Positions 63,182 to 64,000 of a stretch of DNA of 64,000 nucleotides are shown here, piece by piece. The stretch is from the NCBI RefSeq assembly GCF_016598595.1, contig NZ_CP066786.1, positions 271,501 through 335,500 of the forward strand. The letters are read 5' to 3'. A program made the position numbers and the translations under genes. The stretch is from Martelella lutilitoris (GTDB lineage Bacteria > Pseudomonadota > Alphaproteobacteria > Rhizobiales > Rhizobiaceae). Position 1 is the first letter of the stretch. The number at the start of each line of letters is the position of its first letter. Below the pieces are notes generated by a model that was not told the DNA's origin, made no database searches, and saw only the letters and a list, made by a program, of their open reading frames with translations.

Positions 63182-63973
63182 ATGCGTTTTTACATGAAAA
63201 ACCCCCAGAACGTTTTCCTCACCGGCTTCTACTGGGCTTTCGTCGCCTATCTCTTCGTGCCGCTGATGCTGATGACGGCGATGAGCTTCAAGGATTCGAA
63301 CTTCATCTCGTTCCCGATCGATAGCTTCACGATGAAATGGTATGTCCAGGTGGTGCAGGATGAGCAGTTCCTGAGCGCCGTCGGCTATTCGCTGATGATC
63401 GCCTTCATCGTCACGATCGTTGCGACGGCGGTCGGGGTGTGGATTGCGCTTCTCGCTTCCAACGAGGCAATCTGGGGCAAGGCCATCATCTTCGCGCTCG
63501 CCTGTCTGCCTGCCGTCGTGCCGGGCATGATCCAGGCCATCTCGATGCGCATCTTCATCCGCGCCATCGATGTGCCGACCGGCACCTTTGCCATCATCCT
63601 CGGCCATACGGTGCATGCCGTACCCTTCGTGGTGATCATGGCGATGACCAGGCTGCGCTCGATGCCGTCCAGCCTCGTCGACGCCGCGCGTGATCTCGGC
63701 GCCGACAATTTCATCGCCTTCTTTCGCGTCACGCTGCCCTATCTCGGCCCGGCGCTGGTCGGCGGCATGATCTTCTGCGCGCTGACGAGTATCGACGATT
63801 TCGTCCGCACATTCTTCCTCGGCGGCTACCAGACCACCCTTCCCATGCTGATCTTCGCCAAGATTTCGGGGGGCATGTCGCCGGAGATCAACGCCATGGC
63901 AACACTCGTCCTCATCGCCACCGGCGCCATCGGGCTTTATGCCGAACGCCGCGTCCGCCGTTCAAGGAACTGA
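63182..63973 (+). CDS. ABC transporter permease, PotC-like
   Basis: This 263-residue permease has about six helices and the coupling loop SSLVDAARDLGADNFIAFFRVTLPYLGPALVGG. It starts eleven bases after the first permease with a GAGGGACC site. It completes the membrane part of the importer. One base separates its stop from the next gene. Confidence 0.9.
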   Translation: MRFYMKNPQNVFLTGFYWAFVAYLFVPLMLMTAMSFKDSNFISFPIDSFTMKWYVQVVQDEQFLSAVGYSLMIAFIVTIVATAVGVWIALLASNEAIWGKAIIFALACLPAVVPGMIQAISMRIFIRAIDVPTGTFAIILGHTVHAVPFVVIMAMTRLRSMPSSLVDAARDLGADNFIAFFRVTLPYLGPALVGGMIFCALTSIDDFVRTFFLGGYQTTLPMLIFAKISGGMSPEINAMATLVLIATGAIGLYAERRVRRSRN

Positions 63974-63974
63974 A

Positions 63975-64000
63975 ATGCAACCGCTCGTCCACTTCAAGAA
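63975..64000 (+). CDS. ABC transporter ATP-binding protein, N-terminal start (partial)
   Basis: An ATG one base after the permease stop begins MQPLVHFK and runs off the window end. From operon order this should be the PotA-like ATPase of the importer. Only eight codons are visible, so no motif can be checked. Confidence 0.55.

Noticed and set aside
1..64000. CRISPR arrays, insertion sequences, toxin-antitoxin or restriction systems
   Set aside because: None was found: no regularly spaced repeats, no transposase, integrase, Cas, methylase-nuclease or toxin-like genes.

Overview
The window looks like chromosomal DNA of a Hyphomicrobiales (Rhizobiales) alphaproteobacterium, most likely Rhizobiaceae or a close relative. 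The evidence is the gene order lysC-ptsP-prfA-prmC-DUF4167, cmk-rpsA, purE-purK-rpmJ, dapF-mtaB-ftsY-yciB and ffh-rpsP-rimM-trmD-rplS-leuC, high GC, and a rhizobial-type intergenic palindromic repeat. I cannot name the genus from the sequence alone. There are no insertion sequences, CRISPR arrays, phage genes or rRNA genes; one tRNA gene (Gly, GCC) is present.

Layout. 1-2.6 kb: end of a 2-hydroxyacid dehydrogenase, two paralogous small membrane proteins, pncB (NAD salvage) and a DUF421 membrane protein. 2.7-7.8 kb: a cobalamin riboswitch followed by a coupled vitamin B12 uptake operon (btuB-btuF-btuC-btuD type). 7.9-17.3 kb: housekeeping genes lysC, ptsP (nitrogen PTS enzyme I), prfA-prmC (release factor 1 and its methylase), DUF4167, cmk and rpsA. 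17.4-20.9 kb: a DUF6665-like protein, a 57-residue DUF465/YdcH-like protein on the minus strand, purE-purK, a cysteine-free L36 and a secreted TPR protein. 20.9-25.3 kb (minus strand): dapF, mtaB, ftsY, yciB. 25.7-28.3 kb: a DMT exporter, an AlkD-like protein and a metallo-beta-lactamase-fold hydrolase. 28.6-36.2 kb: ffh, a GNAT, chorismate mutase, rpsP, rimM, trmD, a second GNAT, rplS, a small ORF and leuC.

36.4-50 kb is metabolic and accessory: an orphan pcaB-like lyase with an atypical signature, a MocR regulator overlapping fdhD, a glycerol dehydrogenase / IclR / ThDP-enzyme group on the minus strand, an EpmB/KamA-like radical SAM protein, a BadF-type sugar kinase, a lipoate ligase with its accessory domain at the N-terminus, a pyruvate kinase with an extra N-terminal domain and no C-terminal domain, and an ExoY-like sugar transferase with a long leader. 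50-54.8 kb: tRNA-Gly, a GC-rich structured block that may be an RNA, a fucose-isomerase-family protein, a ProX-type editing protein, a CnoX-like thioredoxin, a LON-domain protein and Trm112.

The most novel part is 54.8-58.2 kb, a tightly packed three-gene cassette of unknown function. It encodes a membrane-anchored protein with two lysine-free lipoyl-like domains, a 465-residue secreted protein I do not recognise, and a secreted trypsin-fold protein whose catalytic His is replaced by Ala. It is followed by a divergent amino-acid/opine locus (58.2-64 kb): Lrp regulator and opine dehydrogenase on one side, Asp/Glu-type racemase and a polyamine/opine-type ABC importer on the other, with the importer ATPase gene cut by the window end.
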